Part shown: in pieces, positions 18,520 to 27,232 of the stretch | Layout of the letters: each line of letters opens with the position of its first letter | Numbering within the stretch: the stretch's first letter is position 1 | From: Candidatus Geocrenenecus huangii | Lineage (GTDB): Archaea; Thermoproteota; Nitrososphaeria_A; Caldarchaeales; Wolframiiraptoraceae | DNA: 64,000 nt | NCBI GenBank assembly: GCA_023268155.1 | Contig: JALNKM010000001.1 | Span: 186,001-250,000 of the forward strand | Direction of reading: 5' to 3' | The notes under the pieces: model-generated | What the model saw: only the letters and a program-made list of their open reading frames with translations | Databases searched by the model: none | What the model was told of the DNA's origin: nothing | Translations under genes and position numbers: made by a program

Positions 18520-19555
18520 TCTTGCTGCTGTCTCCTATTTCCGTTCTAGGAGAGATGACGAATACTTCTTGGCCACCTTCGACACTCACTTTGTCGCCTA
18601 TCTTTACATATTCTCCTATAATCACATTCCTCAGAACTGAGCTTCTACCGATGATGGACCCTTCGAGGAGGATGGAGTTTTCTATTATAGTATTCGAGCC
18701 TATTCTTACATTCTTCATTATAAATGTGTTCGGACCTATTACAGTATCTCTCTCTACTTCGACTTCTTCAAGTATCATGGACGGAGGTTTCACGACTACT
18801 TTTTCACCTACTTCAGAATTGCATATTACTCTGTTCCCATACTCTTCTATGAATTTCTTAATGTTTGCTTTCAGGTAATCCCTCGGAGAACCTATGTCCA
18901 TCCACCAATCTTGATCAGTAGTATGAACCAGTATCTCGTAATTTCTAGAAACAAGGATGTTCAAGACATCCGTTAACTCGTATTCACCTCTTCTAGATAG
19001 GTTTATCTGTCTGGAAAACTCTAATGCATCATGTGGAAGGATGTATAGACCAGTATTCACTAATCCAGGGCCACCAGCTGTTTTTTCTTCTATCTTTTCT
19101 AGTCTACCATTTCTAGAAATTATTCTACCGAATCTAAGCGTATCTTCAACTAATACTCCTTCGACTACTCCATCACAAATATTTTCATTGAAGAATCGGA
19201 TAATGTTTCCGAGAATTACAGTGTTTAAAGTTATATCTCCGTAAACAACTATGAAGTAATCTTCGTTACATAGAAATTCTTCGCAGACTCTGAGAGCATC
19301 ACCTGTTCCTAGAGGTTCTTTCTGATGAATCCATTCGACCTTCATGCTTAACCCGTAATTCTTCACATCTTCAATGATTAGGTCAGGCATATATGAGACG
19401 ACTATACCGACTTCTTCGATGCCATTTAGTAGAAGAGATTCGAGGATTCTTCTCAGAATCGGTTTACCACTGATAGGTAGAAGATGCTTGGGTCTCGTAT
19501 TTGTGAGAGGTCTAAGCCTTTTACCTAATCCAGCAGCGAATACTACAGCTTTCAC
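18506..19555 (-). CDS. Sugar-1-phosphate nucleotidylyltransferase with hexapeptide-repeat tail
   Basis: Makes NDP-sugars for glycosylation; cytosolic. The pyrophosphorylase signature AAGLGKRLRPLTNTRPKHLL begins a few residues after the start; later VYGDITLN, EEKTAGGPGLVNTGLYIL and DWWMDIGSPRDYLKANI. From about residue 250 a left-handed beta-helix of hexapeptides is seen (DTVIGPNTFIMKNVRIG). The sugar could be glucose, mannose or GlcN/GlcNAc. An upstream ATG at 19588 is possible, but GTG 19555 fits the family N-terminus and has a TATA-like TTAAATTTAATTC 23 nt upstream. Confidence 0.9.
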   Translation of the reverse strand: MKAVVFAAGLGKRLRPLTNTRPKHLLPISGKPILRRILESLLLNGIEEVGIVVSYMPDLIIEDVKNYGLSMKVEWIHQKEPLGTGDALRVCEEFLCNEDYFIVVYGDITLNTVILGNIIRFFNENICDGVVEGVLVEDTLRFGRIISRNGRLEKIEEKTAGGPGLVNTGLYILPHDALEFSRQINLSRRGEYELTDVLNILVSRNYEILVHTTDQDWWMDIGSPRDYLKANIKKFIEEYGNRVICNSEVGEKVVVKPPSMILEEVEVERDTVIGPNTFIMKNVRIGSNTIIENSILLEGSIIGRSSVLRNVIIGEYVKIGDKVSVEGGQEVFVISPRTEIGDSSKISMV

Positions 19556-19758
19556 CGTATATCGTTGTAGCGAATTAAATTTAACCATGTCCCTTTGATG
19601 GTTTGGCCATCCAGATGTTTCAAAAAGATCTATAATAGAGAAAATCTAGGAGAGTTTTGAACCACCTAATGAAAGCTCTTATACTGTTATAATTGTCCTC
19701 ATTATTATCCAGTTTAGCCTATAAATTGTCGCTAGACTCAATATGTTTAGGTCAAGTC

Positions 19759-20787
19759 ATGGCATTATATTTAATCGGTTTAGGTTTAGGCTCCCTAGAT
19801 TATACGAGCTTGAAAGCGATTAGAGAGATCATGAAATGCCATATTGCCTACCTGGATACTTATACAGGTTTAATATCTGAGGAACTGGTGGATTGGTTAA
19901 GGAAGAAACTTGATGGAAGATTGAAGCTAGCATGCAGGAGAGACCTCGAAGATAATTTAGAGAAGATTGTAGAGGAGGCTAGGAATATCGATGTAGCTAT
20001 ACTCGTTCCAGGAGATCCCTTGATCGCGACGACCCATATGTCTCTATTAGTTGAGGCTTCCAGAAGAAGAACTCCTTATAAAATAGTCCATGGAATCTCA
20101 ATATATTCGGCAGCTGTAAGTATCACAGGCTTACACGTATACAAGTTTGGAAAAACTACAACTCTACCATTAATTGGAGATCCTGCTGAAACGTACATGA
20201 TAATTAAAGAAAATCAAGAAAGAGGTCTACATACCATGATACTTCTAGATACGGCGGATGGAGGTTTAACTATCCCAAACGCATTAAGAAGACTCTTAGA
20301 AGCTGAAGATCGACTTAATCAAGGGATCTTAGGAGAAGATACTTTAGCTATAGGTTTATCGAGGGTCGGTCTAGAGGACCAGTACATCAAAGTAGGAATG
20401 GTCAAGGAATTGATATCTGTTAATTATCCTCCGCCTCCCCATGCACTTATCTTTCCGGGAGAGCTACATTTCATGGAGGTTGAAGCATTGAGCAAGATGT
20501 ACAATATAAGTGAAGAAGTAGTTAGAAGACACAAACCAGCCAGATATGAAAAAGAAAGAATACGGAGATACATTGTAAAGACTAGAGAAGTGATGGAGAA
20601 TCTCAAAATGATGAAACCATGCAAAAAGGTAGATAAAATATTAGAGATTGCTTCAAGTTATTTAGAGGACGCTGAGAGGTTCTGGTCTTCTGGAGAACTT
20701 TTCAATGCCTTAGGAGCTATAACGTACGCAGAAGGTTTACTTGACAGCTTGAGAATGATGAGCCTGATAGATTTCCAATGGCCTTAA
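19759..20787 (+). CDS. dphB: Diphthine synthase (DphB/Dph5) fused to a C-terminal DUF357 domain
   Basis: S-adenosylmethionine-dependent methyltransferase in diphthamide synthesis on translation factor EF-2. The tetrapyrrole-methylase-type fold is recognisable: ALYLIGLGLGSLDYTSLKAI, VAILVPGDPLIATTH, YKIVHGISIYSAAVSITGLH, FPGELHFMEVEAL. Normal enzymes end near there; here a helical DUF357 domain follows (about 265-335; IASSYLEDAERFWSSGELFN, then AITYAEGLLDSL). A TTG at 19693 would add 22 residues, but ATG 19759 matches the family start and has AGGTCA upstream and a TATA-like TATAAATT about 30 nt before. The FAD synthase gene follows after 29 nt. Confidence 0.9.
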   Translation: MALYLIGLGLGSLDYTSLKAIREIMKCHIAYLDTYTGLISEELVDWLRKKLDGRLKLACRRDLEDNLEKIVEEARNIDVAILVPGDPLIATTHMSLLVEASRRRTPYKIVHGISIYSAAVSITGLHVYKFGKTTTLPLIGDPAETYMIIKENQERGLHTMILLDTADGGLTIPNALRRLLEAEDRLNQGILGEDTLAIGLSRVGLEDQYIKVGMVKELISVNYPPPPHALIFPGELHFMEVEALSKMYNISEEVVRRHKPARYEKERIRRYIVKTREVMENLKMMKPCKKVDKILEIASSYLEDAERFWSSGELFNALGAITYAEGLLDSLRMMSLIDFQWP

Positions 20788-20816
20788 ATTCTGATTAAAT
20801 AATTATAGGAGTAGCC

Positions 20817-21266
20817 ATGGCGGAGAAGACTACAATTTTAACTTCTGGAGCATTCGACATAGTCCACCCAGGACATATTAAGATGTTATGGGAGGCTAAG
20901 AAGCTGGGTGGCAAAAACTCTAAGCTCGTGGTCGTCCTAGCTAGAGATGAGACAATCAAGAAAAGAAAAAATAGAAAACCGTTGTTCGATGAGAAGTCAA
21001 GAGTCTACATAGTTTCTAATCTCAAGCCAGTGGACCAAGTCATATTGGGGTTCAAGAAGTTTTCATTTGATAAGGTAATCAAGAAGGTTAGACCAGATAT
21101 AGTTGTATTCGGATATGACCAAATAGAGCTTATGAGAGAATTTGAAAAATTTGTTAAAGAAAGGAATCTAAGGATAAAGATATATAAAGCTAGACGATAC
21201 CGAACCGGCAGCATAAACAGTACGACAGATATTATTAAAAAGTTAAAGAAGATTAAAGTGCGGTAG
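20817..21266 (+). CDS. ribL: Archaeal FAD synthase (RibL), cytidylyltransferase fold
   Basis: Adenylates FMN to FAD. 149 residues: SGAFDIVHPGHIKML with the HxGH site (His17, His20), RDETIKKRKNRKPLFDE, and VVFGYDQIE. Related nucleotidyltransferases use other phosphates, so assignment rests on size, the TSGAFDIVHPGH signature and context: it lies 4 nt tail to tail with the riboflavin kinase. GGAG before the ATG supports the start. It supplies FAD to the flavoproteins and ApbE at the left end of the window. Confidence 0.85.
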   Translation: MAEKTTILTSGAFDIVHPGHIKMLWEAKKLGGKNSKLVVVLARDETIKKRKNRKPLFDEKSRVYIVSNLKPVDQVILGFKKFSFDKVIKKVRPDIVVFGYDQIELMREFEKFVKERNLRIKIYKARRYRTGSINSTTDIIKKLKKIKVR

Positions 21267-21270
21267 GAAT

Positions 21271-21996
21271 CTATCTTGCCTCTGCTGTTAAGATATTGTT
21301 ATCTTGAGTTGGGCTTTTTTGAACCACCTTCAAGTATACTTTATCACCATCTTTCAAACCGTACTTTCCTCTAAGATAAACTGGTGAGATAACTTCTACA
21401 ACATCCTTACCGTAATGAGTTCTCTCAACAAATATAATAGCTGCTTCCTGCTCTCCATTAAACAAGGCTCTTATGCATTTTGCTTTCCCATACGTTCTCT
21501 GACCATTACTGAATCCATTTATAGGTATGTCGGCGATCTTTTCTAATAACATTCTATTATCTATCGAGTCTTTAGAGAGTAGCTGGACATTAAGTGTTCC
21601 AGGATATGGGGTAAACCCTAATTTCTCTTTTATTTGTTCAAAGTATTGAGGGAGACTAATATAGTAGAATCCTTCTCCTAACCCTGAGAATACTCTACCC
21701 TCCAAGATTATCTCCATTGGTTTCTCAAATATACTCTTCAGGATCGCGTACAGATTTCTTAATTCATCAATTCCTTTGTTTGTTAATCTCATCAAGGTTG
21801 ATTTACCTATTACTATCTTTTCTATATATCCATTTTGCTCTAACTGTATCAGTATCCTAGAAACTGATTGTTGAGATGTATTAAGATGTTGAGCAATAGT
21901 TGAAGTAGACATCCTAAGCCTCTTAGTATATGCTCCATTTTGAGCTAGAAATATTAGTAATTTCTCCTTCATGTTCAATATGCCTTGGGCATTCAT
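21271..21996 (-). CDS. rbkR: HTH-type regulator/CTP-dependent riboflavin kinase (RbkR)
   Basis: Bifunctional protein: N-terminal winged helix (STIAQHLNTSQQSVSRILI, then QLEQNGYIEKI) and C-terminal archaeal riboflavin kinase that makes FMN with CTP (GRVFSGLGEGFYYISLPQY, FTPYPGTLNVQL, VISPVYLRGKYGLKDGD). In archaea such RbkR proteins both sense FMN and control riboflavin genes. A TTG at 22041 is open upstream, but a TATA box (22021-22028) 27 nt before ATG 21996 makes the latter the likely leaderless start. A palindrome lies between TATA and start. Confidence 0.9.
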   Translation of the reverse strand: MNAQGILNMKEKLLIFLAQNGAYTKRLRMSTSTIAQHLNTSQQSVSRILIQLEQNGYIEKIVIGKSTLMRLTNKGIDELRNLYAILKSIFEKPMEIILEGRVFSGLGEGFYYISLPQYFEQIKEKLGFTPYPGTLNVQLLSKDSIDNRMLLEKIADIPINGFSNGQRTYGKAKCIRALFNGEQEAAIIFVERTHYGKDVVEVISPVYLRGKYGLKDGDKVYLKVVQKSPTQDNNILTAEAR

Positions 21997-21998
21997 CA

Positions 21999-22014
21999 CA
22001 CCGTTATATCGGTG
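21999..22014. promoter_or_regulatory. Palindrome CACCGTTATATCGGTG at the rbkR promoter, candidate operator
   Basis: 16-nt near-perfect inverted repeat (CACCG at 21999-22003 and CGGTG at 22010-22014, spacer TTATAT) placed between the TATA box and the ATG of the HTH-riboflavin kinase gene. This position would block RNA polymerase, so autorepression by the encoded winged-helix protein is the simplest reading. Not tested against known RbkR motifs. Confidence 0.5.
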
Positions 22015-22020
22015 GACTCC

Positions 22021-22028
22021 TTTATAAA
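22021..22028 (-). promoter_or_regulatory. TATA box of rbkR
   Basis: TTTATAAA (symmetric), centred about 28 nt upstream of ATG 21996. It decides the start codon of the gene. Confidence 0.6.
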
Positions 22029-22103
22029 TTTTACTCAACAACTCAGCATACTACTCTAAAAATTGTAGATCAACTTTAAGAGAATATCCTATAAGCCGAA
22101 TAA

Positions 22104-22730
22104 CTATAAGGTGACCGTCTCTAATGCTTTAACACCATCGTTGGTTATTATCAATATATCTATACCATTACCGCTTGCTGCATCTCTAGCTATAGAAGCT
22201 CTTATGGCTTTAGCTGCGAGCTCTCTTAATTCATCTGTATTCATTTCTGGTTTGTAGGATGTCTCTATTACGCCGATGGCTATCTCTGCACCCGAGCCGA
22301 CTACTGCATAATCATCTTCAATTATTGAGCCTAATGGGTCTAATACTAGTATATGGCCTCCTGTTTCATCGAATCCACCCACAATTGTCTCGGCAAGATA
22401 TGGAAAGAATCTACTACTGAATAAGTAGTTTGAAAGTACTTTGGCTACTGTTCTAACTTCAGGTTCTCTCTGATACATGAATCTATACAGATTAATCTCT
22501 GCTTGAGCATCGCGGATAAGGTTCTGCATGTCGCCTATGAAGCCTGCGCATGCTGCACCAATCTTTGATGTAATTTGGAAAACCTTTCTGACAGTCTTAC
22601 TCACAACAAAGTATCCATAAGTAAGCCTCTTCTCCGCAGCTAATACCACCGCATCTCTACCTTTTATGCCGAGAGTCGTAGCTCCAGGGTAAGGATATTG
22701 GAAAGACATACGACCACCTACTCTAACCAT
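22104..22730 (-). CDS. psmB: Proteasome beta subunit, probably non-catalytic type
   Basis: 20S core beta subunit. PYPGATTLGIKGRDAVVL begins the mature fold; AAEKRLTYGYFVVSKTVRKV holds the Glu17 and Lys33 equivalents (residues 33 and 49). Counting back from Gly21 and Lys49, position 1 is Ala17, not Thr, so the catalytic nucleophile and self-processing are likely lost, as in the inactive beta of crenarchaeal proteasomes; an active beta should be encoded elsewhere. ATG 22730 is 25 nt from a TATA-like ACATTTAAG; ATG 22709 has AGGTGGT before it. It lies 20 nt after the SAM hydrolase gene. Confidence 0.93.
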   Translation of the reverse strand: MVRVGGRMSFQYPYPGATTLGIKGRDAVVLAAEKRLTYGYFVVSKTVRKVFQITSKIGAACAGFIGDMQNLIRDAQAEINLYRFMYQREPEVRTVAKVLSNYLFSSRFFPYLAETIVGGFDETGGHILVLDPLGSIIEDDYAVVGSGAEIAIGVIETSYKPEMNTDELRELAAKAIRASIARDAASGNGIDILIITNDGVKALETVTL

Positions 22731-22750
22731 AAAACATTCTTCCCCACTTC

Positions 22751-23569
22751 TTAAATGTTTTTAACCACCCTAACTTTTATTTTATCTCCAGCTCTAAGTC
22801 TTAGTTCTTCATTAGCAGACCCCATATTTCTAGAGATTTCGATGTACCCTGACCCCCCGATAGTTGTCAGAAAAGAGCCCTCTACCACTTCGCTGTAAGT
22901 CTTAACGAATGGACAGTTAACCGCTAAGCCCGTGAAGGTAGAAATCTCGATAATGTCTGTGAAAACTATTCCTATGTCTAAAGGTTTAAGGTTAGTTATT
23001 ATGTTTCCAAATCTATCAACGTGTAGTACAGTCGCTTCAATGTAATCTTCCCTCTTTACAGGATTGGGTAACGTGAACTTTCTGTATTCTACTAGTTCTC
23101 TACCCAACCGACTCAGAGGCACATCTGAAACTATCATACCTACGACGTGTGCGAAAACATCTCTACCATGAAAGGTTTCACCAGTCCTCCTAGGAAGATT
23201 GGATTCGTCAATCTCATAGGCAGACACTATTCCTAACTGTTCTGCGGCCGGGATCATGACCCCAGTATCTGGTCCGACGAATAGATCACCTCTAGATGTC
23301 TGTATTATTATTGGTTTTCTCATTCCACCCACATATGGGTCAATTATGCATAGATGGATTGTTCCAGGAGGCATATACTGAACATAAGTTGTAAGCAAGA
23401 ATGCGGCTTCGAGCTCGTTGAATGGTTCAACTTCATGTGTAACATCGATTATCACTGTATCGATCCTATAACTTAATATCACCGCTTTTACCTGGGCGAC
23501 ATACGTATCCCTTAAACCGTAATCCGTCATAAAAGCAACTAAACGTCTATTACTCGGGCCAAGCATCAT
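22751..23569 (-). CDS. SAM hydroxide adenosyltransferase (SAM hydrolase), DUF62 family
   Basis: Splits S-adenosylmethionine to adenosine and methionine using hydroxide; related to fluorinases. Family motifs: AFMTDYGLRDTYVAQVKAV, DVTHEVEPFNELEAAFLL, FVGPDTGVMIPAA, TFHGRDVFAHV, DRFGNIITNL. About 272 residues. A TTG at 23611 is open, but ATG 23569 is favoured: a TATA-like CTATATTAAAT lies about 29 nt upstream and the family starts near there. It is divergent from rtcA and upstream of psmB on the same strand. Confidence 0.92.
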   Translation of the reverse strand: MMLGPSNRRLVAFMTDYGLRDTYVAQVKAVILSYRIDTVIIDVTHEVEPFNELEAAFLLTTYVQYMPPGTIHLCIIDPYVGGMRKPIIIQTSRGDLFVGPDTGVMIPAAEQLGIVSAYEIDESNLPRRTGETFHGRDVFAHVVGMIVSDVPLSRLGRELVEYRKFTLPNPVKREDYIEATVLHVDRFGNIITNLKPLDIGIVFTDIIEISTFTGLAVNCPFVKTYSEVVEGSFLTTIGGSGYIEISRNMGSANEELRLRAGDKIKVRVVKNI

Positions 23570-23657
23570 AAAAATAATACTGCAACCTTGGTATTTAATA
23601 TAGAATTGCAATAACGAATTATGCTTAAAAACAAGAAGTCAAAGGAATTACACAGAG

Positions 23658-24728
23658 ATGTTCATTGAGATCGATGGATCGATGGGTGAAGGAGGAGGTC
23701 AGATACTTAGAAACGCCGTAGCGTTATCTGCGGTCTTACTTAAGCCAGTCCGAATAAAGAATATTCGAGTCAAGAGGAGTAACCCTGGACTAAGACCTCA
23801 ACATTTAACGGCTGTTAAGGCGGTGGGAGCACTATGTTCAGCGGAGGTCTCAGGTCTATCTGTAGGGTCTCTGGAAATATTCTTTAAGCCTTCAAAGAGA
23901 CCTCAGGGGGGTTTCCTAAATTTTGATGCGGGCACAGCTGGATCCACTACATTAATGCTTCAGAGCTTGATGCCTACAATGTGTTATGCTTCAAAACCTG
24001 TTAACGTAGAGCTTAGAGGCGGAACAAATAATCCCATGGCCCCGCCCGTCGAGTATCTTCAACAAGTCCTCCTGCCTATAATAGAGAAGATGGGTGGAAG
24101 ATTCAATGTCGAGCTTGTCAAGAGAGGATTCTATCCGAGAGGTGGGGGAATAGTTAGAGCCAGCTCTATTCCGGTAGATGTTCTCAAACCTTTAAAACTG
24201 GTTGAAATCAGAAAGGTTAGAAAGATAAGTGGGCTAAGCTATAGCTGTAGGCTTCCAGGACATATTGTTGAAAGGATGGCGAACACAGCAGAAAATATCT
24301 TGAGAAGAGAAGGCTACGATGTAGAGATAATTAGGGAGGCTCTCCAACCTGACAATCCTAGATGCTCAGTAGACCCTGGATGTGGAATAATACTTTTAGC
24401 AGAAACAGAGGATGGAACCGTAATTGGTGTAGATAGGTTAGGTGAGAAAGGAGTTCCCTCAGAAAGGATTGGAGAGGAAGCTGCAAAAGATCTGCTAGAT
24501 GAATTGAGTAGAAACGCTCCTGTTGATAAGCATCTGGGAGACCAGTTAGTGATATGGGCATGTCTTGCAGAAGGCATATCCCAATACAGAGTAACGAATC
24601 TTACAAGACATACTATCACCAGCTTAGAGCTATGTAGAATTCTAACTAATGCCAAGATAAAGGTGGATGGAGTTGAGGGGGAACCTGCAACAATAACTAT
24701 CGAGGGGATAGGTCTTAAGAGACGGTGA
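23658..24728 (+). CDS. rtcA: RNA 3'-terminal phosphate cyclase
   Basis: Converts RNA 3'-phosphate to 2',3'-cyclic phosphate with ATP. 356 residues, full length: IDGSMGEGGGQILRNAVALS at the N-terminus, VKRSNPGLRPQHLTAVKAV, ELRGGTNNPMAPPVEYLQQV, FYPRGGGIV, and the adenylated His in DKHLGDQLVIWA. It acts in RNA repair or processing. A single gene with its own upstream region; divergent from the SAM hydrolase gene. Confidence 0.96.
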   Translation: MFIEIDGSMGEGGGQILRNAVALSAVLLKPVRIKNIRVKRSNPGLRPQHLTAVKAVGALCSAEVSGLSVGSLEIFFKPSKRPQGGFLNFDAGTAGSTTLMLQSLMPTMCYASKPVNVELRGGTNNPMAPPVEYLQQVLLPIIEKMGGRFNVELVKRGFYPRGGGIVRASSIPVDVLKPLKLVEIRKVRKISGLSYSCRLPGHIVERMANTAENILRREGYDVEIIREALQPDNPRCSVDPGCGIILLAETEDGTVIGVDRLGEKGVPSERIGEEAAKDLLDELSRNAPVDKHLGDQLVIWACLAEGISQYRVTNLTRHTITSLELCRILTNAKIKVDGVEGEPATITIEGIGLKRR

Positions 24729-24863
24729 GATGAAGTTCCCCAGCACAATGTTGAACAGATGGAACCCGTAGAGGAGCAAGATAATTCAACATCCGTTTGA
24801 ATAGTTATCCTTTTCTTATGTTAATATAAATATACTGGGCTCACCCCATTAACTTGGTGGTCT

Positions 24864-25439
24864 TTGAGGCGTGGGTTATTTGTAGGAAGATTCCAGCCTC
24901 CACATATAGGTCATTTAACGGCAATCAAGAACATATTGAAAGAGTGTGATGAATTGAATATAGTAGTGGGAAGCGCTCAATATAGTTACACTTTCAAGAA
25001 TCCTTTTACAGCCGGAGAGAGAATTGAAATGATTAGATTGATGCTAAAAGAAGAGAACATATCATTAGACAAAGTAATTATCGTACCTATACCAGATATC
25101 GGTGAACATTCTTTATGGGTTTCAAGAGTAAAGACTTTTGTGCCAAAATTTGATATCGTATACTCTAATAATCCTCTAGTTCAAAGATTGTTCGCCGATG
25201 CGGGATACCAAGTTAAACAAATTGAACTATATAGAAGAGAAGAAGTGATAGGGACGCTCATCAGAAAAAAGATGATTAAAGATGAAGACTGGAAACAATA
25301 CATTCCAAGGATAGTTGTAGAGTATATTGATTCCATTAGAGGGGTTGAGAGGATAAAACAAATATGCAAGACAGATTATCCAGAAGAGAATATATCTTCG
25401 GCAACCTGCCAATCTCCGGAAGATTCTATAGAATCCTGA
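24864..25439 (+). CDS. nadM: NMN adenylyltransferase (NadM)
   Basis: Makes NAD from NMN and ATP. 191 residues with LFVGRFQPPHIGHLTAI (HxGH site), NPFTAGERIEMI, and the C-terminal VIGTLIRKKM equivalent of ISGTxIR. A helical C-terminal tail beyond 165 is somewhat long and acidic. Start is TTG 24864, the only one giving the family N-terminus; a TATA-like stretch TTAATATAAATA lies at about 24820-24831. No neighbours of the same pathway. Confidence 0.93.
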   Translation: MRRGLFVGRFQPPHIGHLTAIKNILKECDELNIVVGSAQYSYTFKNPFTAGERIEMIRLMLKEENISLDKVIIVPIPDIGEHSLWVSRVKTFVPKFDIVYSNNPLVQRLFADAGYQVKQIELYRREEVIGTLIRKKMIKDEDWKQYIPRIVVEYIDSIRGVERIKQICKTDYPEENISSATCQSPEDSIES

Positions 25440-25475
25440 AGAATGATATTCTATGAAGAACTTTCTCCTTTCAGC

Positions 25476-25907
25476 TTATTGAGTCAGTTCTACTTTCTGT
25501 GACAAGTCCTCCATAGCTCTATACAGCCACTTAGCCTTTCTTCCTCTTTTCTTCTTCGAAGACCTAATCCTCTCTATTAAACCTAGAGATACAAGATGTT
25601 CTAGTACTGGTCTTACATGCTTGAAGTCCTTAGGTGCCCAACCTCTTCTCACAAGCTCGGAGGCGATGTCTCCCGCTGTTTTCCAATCGTCTAAGAAACC
25701 TTCCATAGCAAGAAGCATTATTCTCCCATGAAGCTCGCTCGCCTTTATTTTTATGTGTATCGGCTTCTTTTCTAGAACTATTCTCGGAACCTCAACATTT
25801 ATCCTGATCTCAGGCATCTTCTTCAAAATGGTGTCCAGAGCAAGTTCAAGTGTTTCTACTCTATGTCTTAATTCTTCTATAGTCTTCTCCAGATTCTGCG
25901 ACTTCAT
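25476..25907 (-). CDS. Unknown protein with coiled-coil start and winged-helix end
   Basis: 143 residues. Residues 1-30 form a heptad-like coiled coil (TIEELRHRVETLELALDTIL), a beta segment follows, and 65-125 look like a winged helix (DWKTAGDIASELVRRGWAPK, then VRPVLEHLVSLGLIERI) followed by a basic patch KKKRGRKAK. It probably binds DNA as a dimer. I do not recognise the family. It is convergent with nadM. Confidence 0.65.
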   Translation of the reverse strand: MKSQNLEKTIEELRHRVETLELALDTILKKMPEIRINVEVPRIVLEKKPIHIKIKASELHGRIMLLAMEGFLDDWKTAGDIASELVRRGWAPKDFKHVRPVLEHLVSLGLIERIRSSKKKRGRKAKWLYRAMEDLSQKVELTQ

Positions 25908-26152
25908 TTCAAGTTAATCAAGTAGATTGTAGGCTTTATGGATTAACACCTTACTGAAAATGAACTTAAACTAAAATAGCATAAAATCAAAAACAATAAA
26001 TAATAGAATATTCGGGTGCTATATACTTCGAGTAAAAACCGAGTAGAAAAAGCATTAAATTATTTAAGAGCCTATTTATATGCTCGCCTTTTAACCTGCT
26101 CAGCATATATTTAAAAATAGGAAAATCAGGATAATCTTGAACACATTAGTTG

Positions 26153-27232
26153 ATGGGTATGAGAAGTGAAGACTACCATAATCTACTGGATAATAGTGAA
26201 GTATACCGCAGAGAACCATACATGAAAGCTTTCTCTATCGTTGATAGATATCTTGAATGTTTTTCCAAATACTATCATTTAGGGTTGGAAGTCGGAGAGA
26301 AGATAAAGGATTTCATACCATCTAGAATAGTTTACCTAGGCATTGGTGGATCAGCGATTGCAGGAGACTTCATCAATATTATAACCGAAGAGGTTCCAGT
26401 GATAGTTCACAGAGATTACATGGTTTTTAGATCTAATCCAGATGACTTGATAATAGCCGTCAGCTATTCAGGGGATACTGCAGAGATATTTCCAACGCTC
26501 CTAAAAAATCTAGAACTAAATCGTAGAATGATCATGATCACTTCAGATGGAAGATTAAGAAAGCTAGCTGAGAAAATGAATTTTCCTTCAATTATCCTAG
26601 AACCTGGTATCCCGCCTAGATATGCTTTCCCACATACTCTAGGAGCCCTTCTTGGATTGATTCAATCTCTAGGTATAAAAATTGAAACTTTGTCGGGAAG
26701 TATTGTAGAGACCGGGAAGATTAAAGAGAATTTTGTTCCTGAAACTCCTACAGCTAAGAACCTGGCAAAGAAATCTGCTTCCAAAATAGTTGGTATGCTT
26801 CCAATAGTGTATGGGTATGGTAAAGCGGTTCCGATAGCATATCGTCTGAAATGCCAGTTAAACGAGAATAGTAAGATTTTTTCACACTTCTGTGAAGTCC
26901 CTGAAGCTTTCCATAATGATGTTGAAATACTTAATGAGAAAACGGTCCTTCTGGCTCCGAGACTTTCTAATGAACCAAATGAGATTGATGAGGTTTATAG
27001 AGCTCTTTCGAGCTTCCTCAGAGAAAACTATATCGAGTTGAAAGTTCCAGCTGGAAATTTTTTGAGTGAGATACTTTCTCTACTTATCTTAGTCGATTAT
27101 ATTAGCTTATATGCTGCTATACTTAGGAATGTTGACCCACTGGCTCTTTATGTAATCCCTAAATTGAAGGATAACAATAGAAACTATCAAGAAATATTGA
27201 AGAATGTTGATGAGAGACTTGGAAAGATATAG
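26153..27232 (+). CDS. Bifunctional phosphoglucose/phosphomannose isomerase
   Basis: Interconverts glucose-6-P, mannose-6-P and fructose-6-P; archaeal PGI/PMI family, about 359 residues. SIS-domain motifs YLGIGGSAIAGDFIN and AVSYSGDTAEIFPT, ILEPGIPPRYAFPHTLGALL, and catalytic His/Glu region FCEVPEAFHNDVEIL. Starts TTG 26150, ATG 26153 and ATG 26159 are all possible. A TATA-like ATATATTTAAAA lies near 26104-26115. Its 3' end overlaps the SpoIIM-like gene by 29 nt. Confidence 0.94.
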   Translation: MGMRSEDYHNLLDNSEVYRREPYMKAFSIVDRYLECFSKYYHLGLEVGEKIKDFIPSRIVYLGIGGSAIAGDFINIITEEVPVIVHRDYMVFRSNPDDLIIAVSYSGDTAEIFPTLLKNLELNRRMIMITSDGRLRKLAEKMNFPSIILEPGIPPRYAFPHTLGALLGLIQSLGIKIETLSGSIVETGKIKENFVPETPTAKNLAKKSASKIVGMLPIVYGYGKAVPIAYRLKCQLNENSKIFSHFCEVPEAFHNDVEILNEKTVLLAPRLSNEPNEIDEVYRALSSFLRENYIELKVPAGNFLSEILSLLILVDYISLYAAILRNVDPLALYVIPKLKDNNRNYQEILKNVDERLGKI

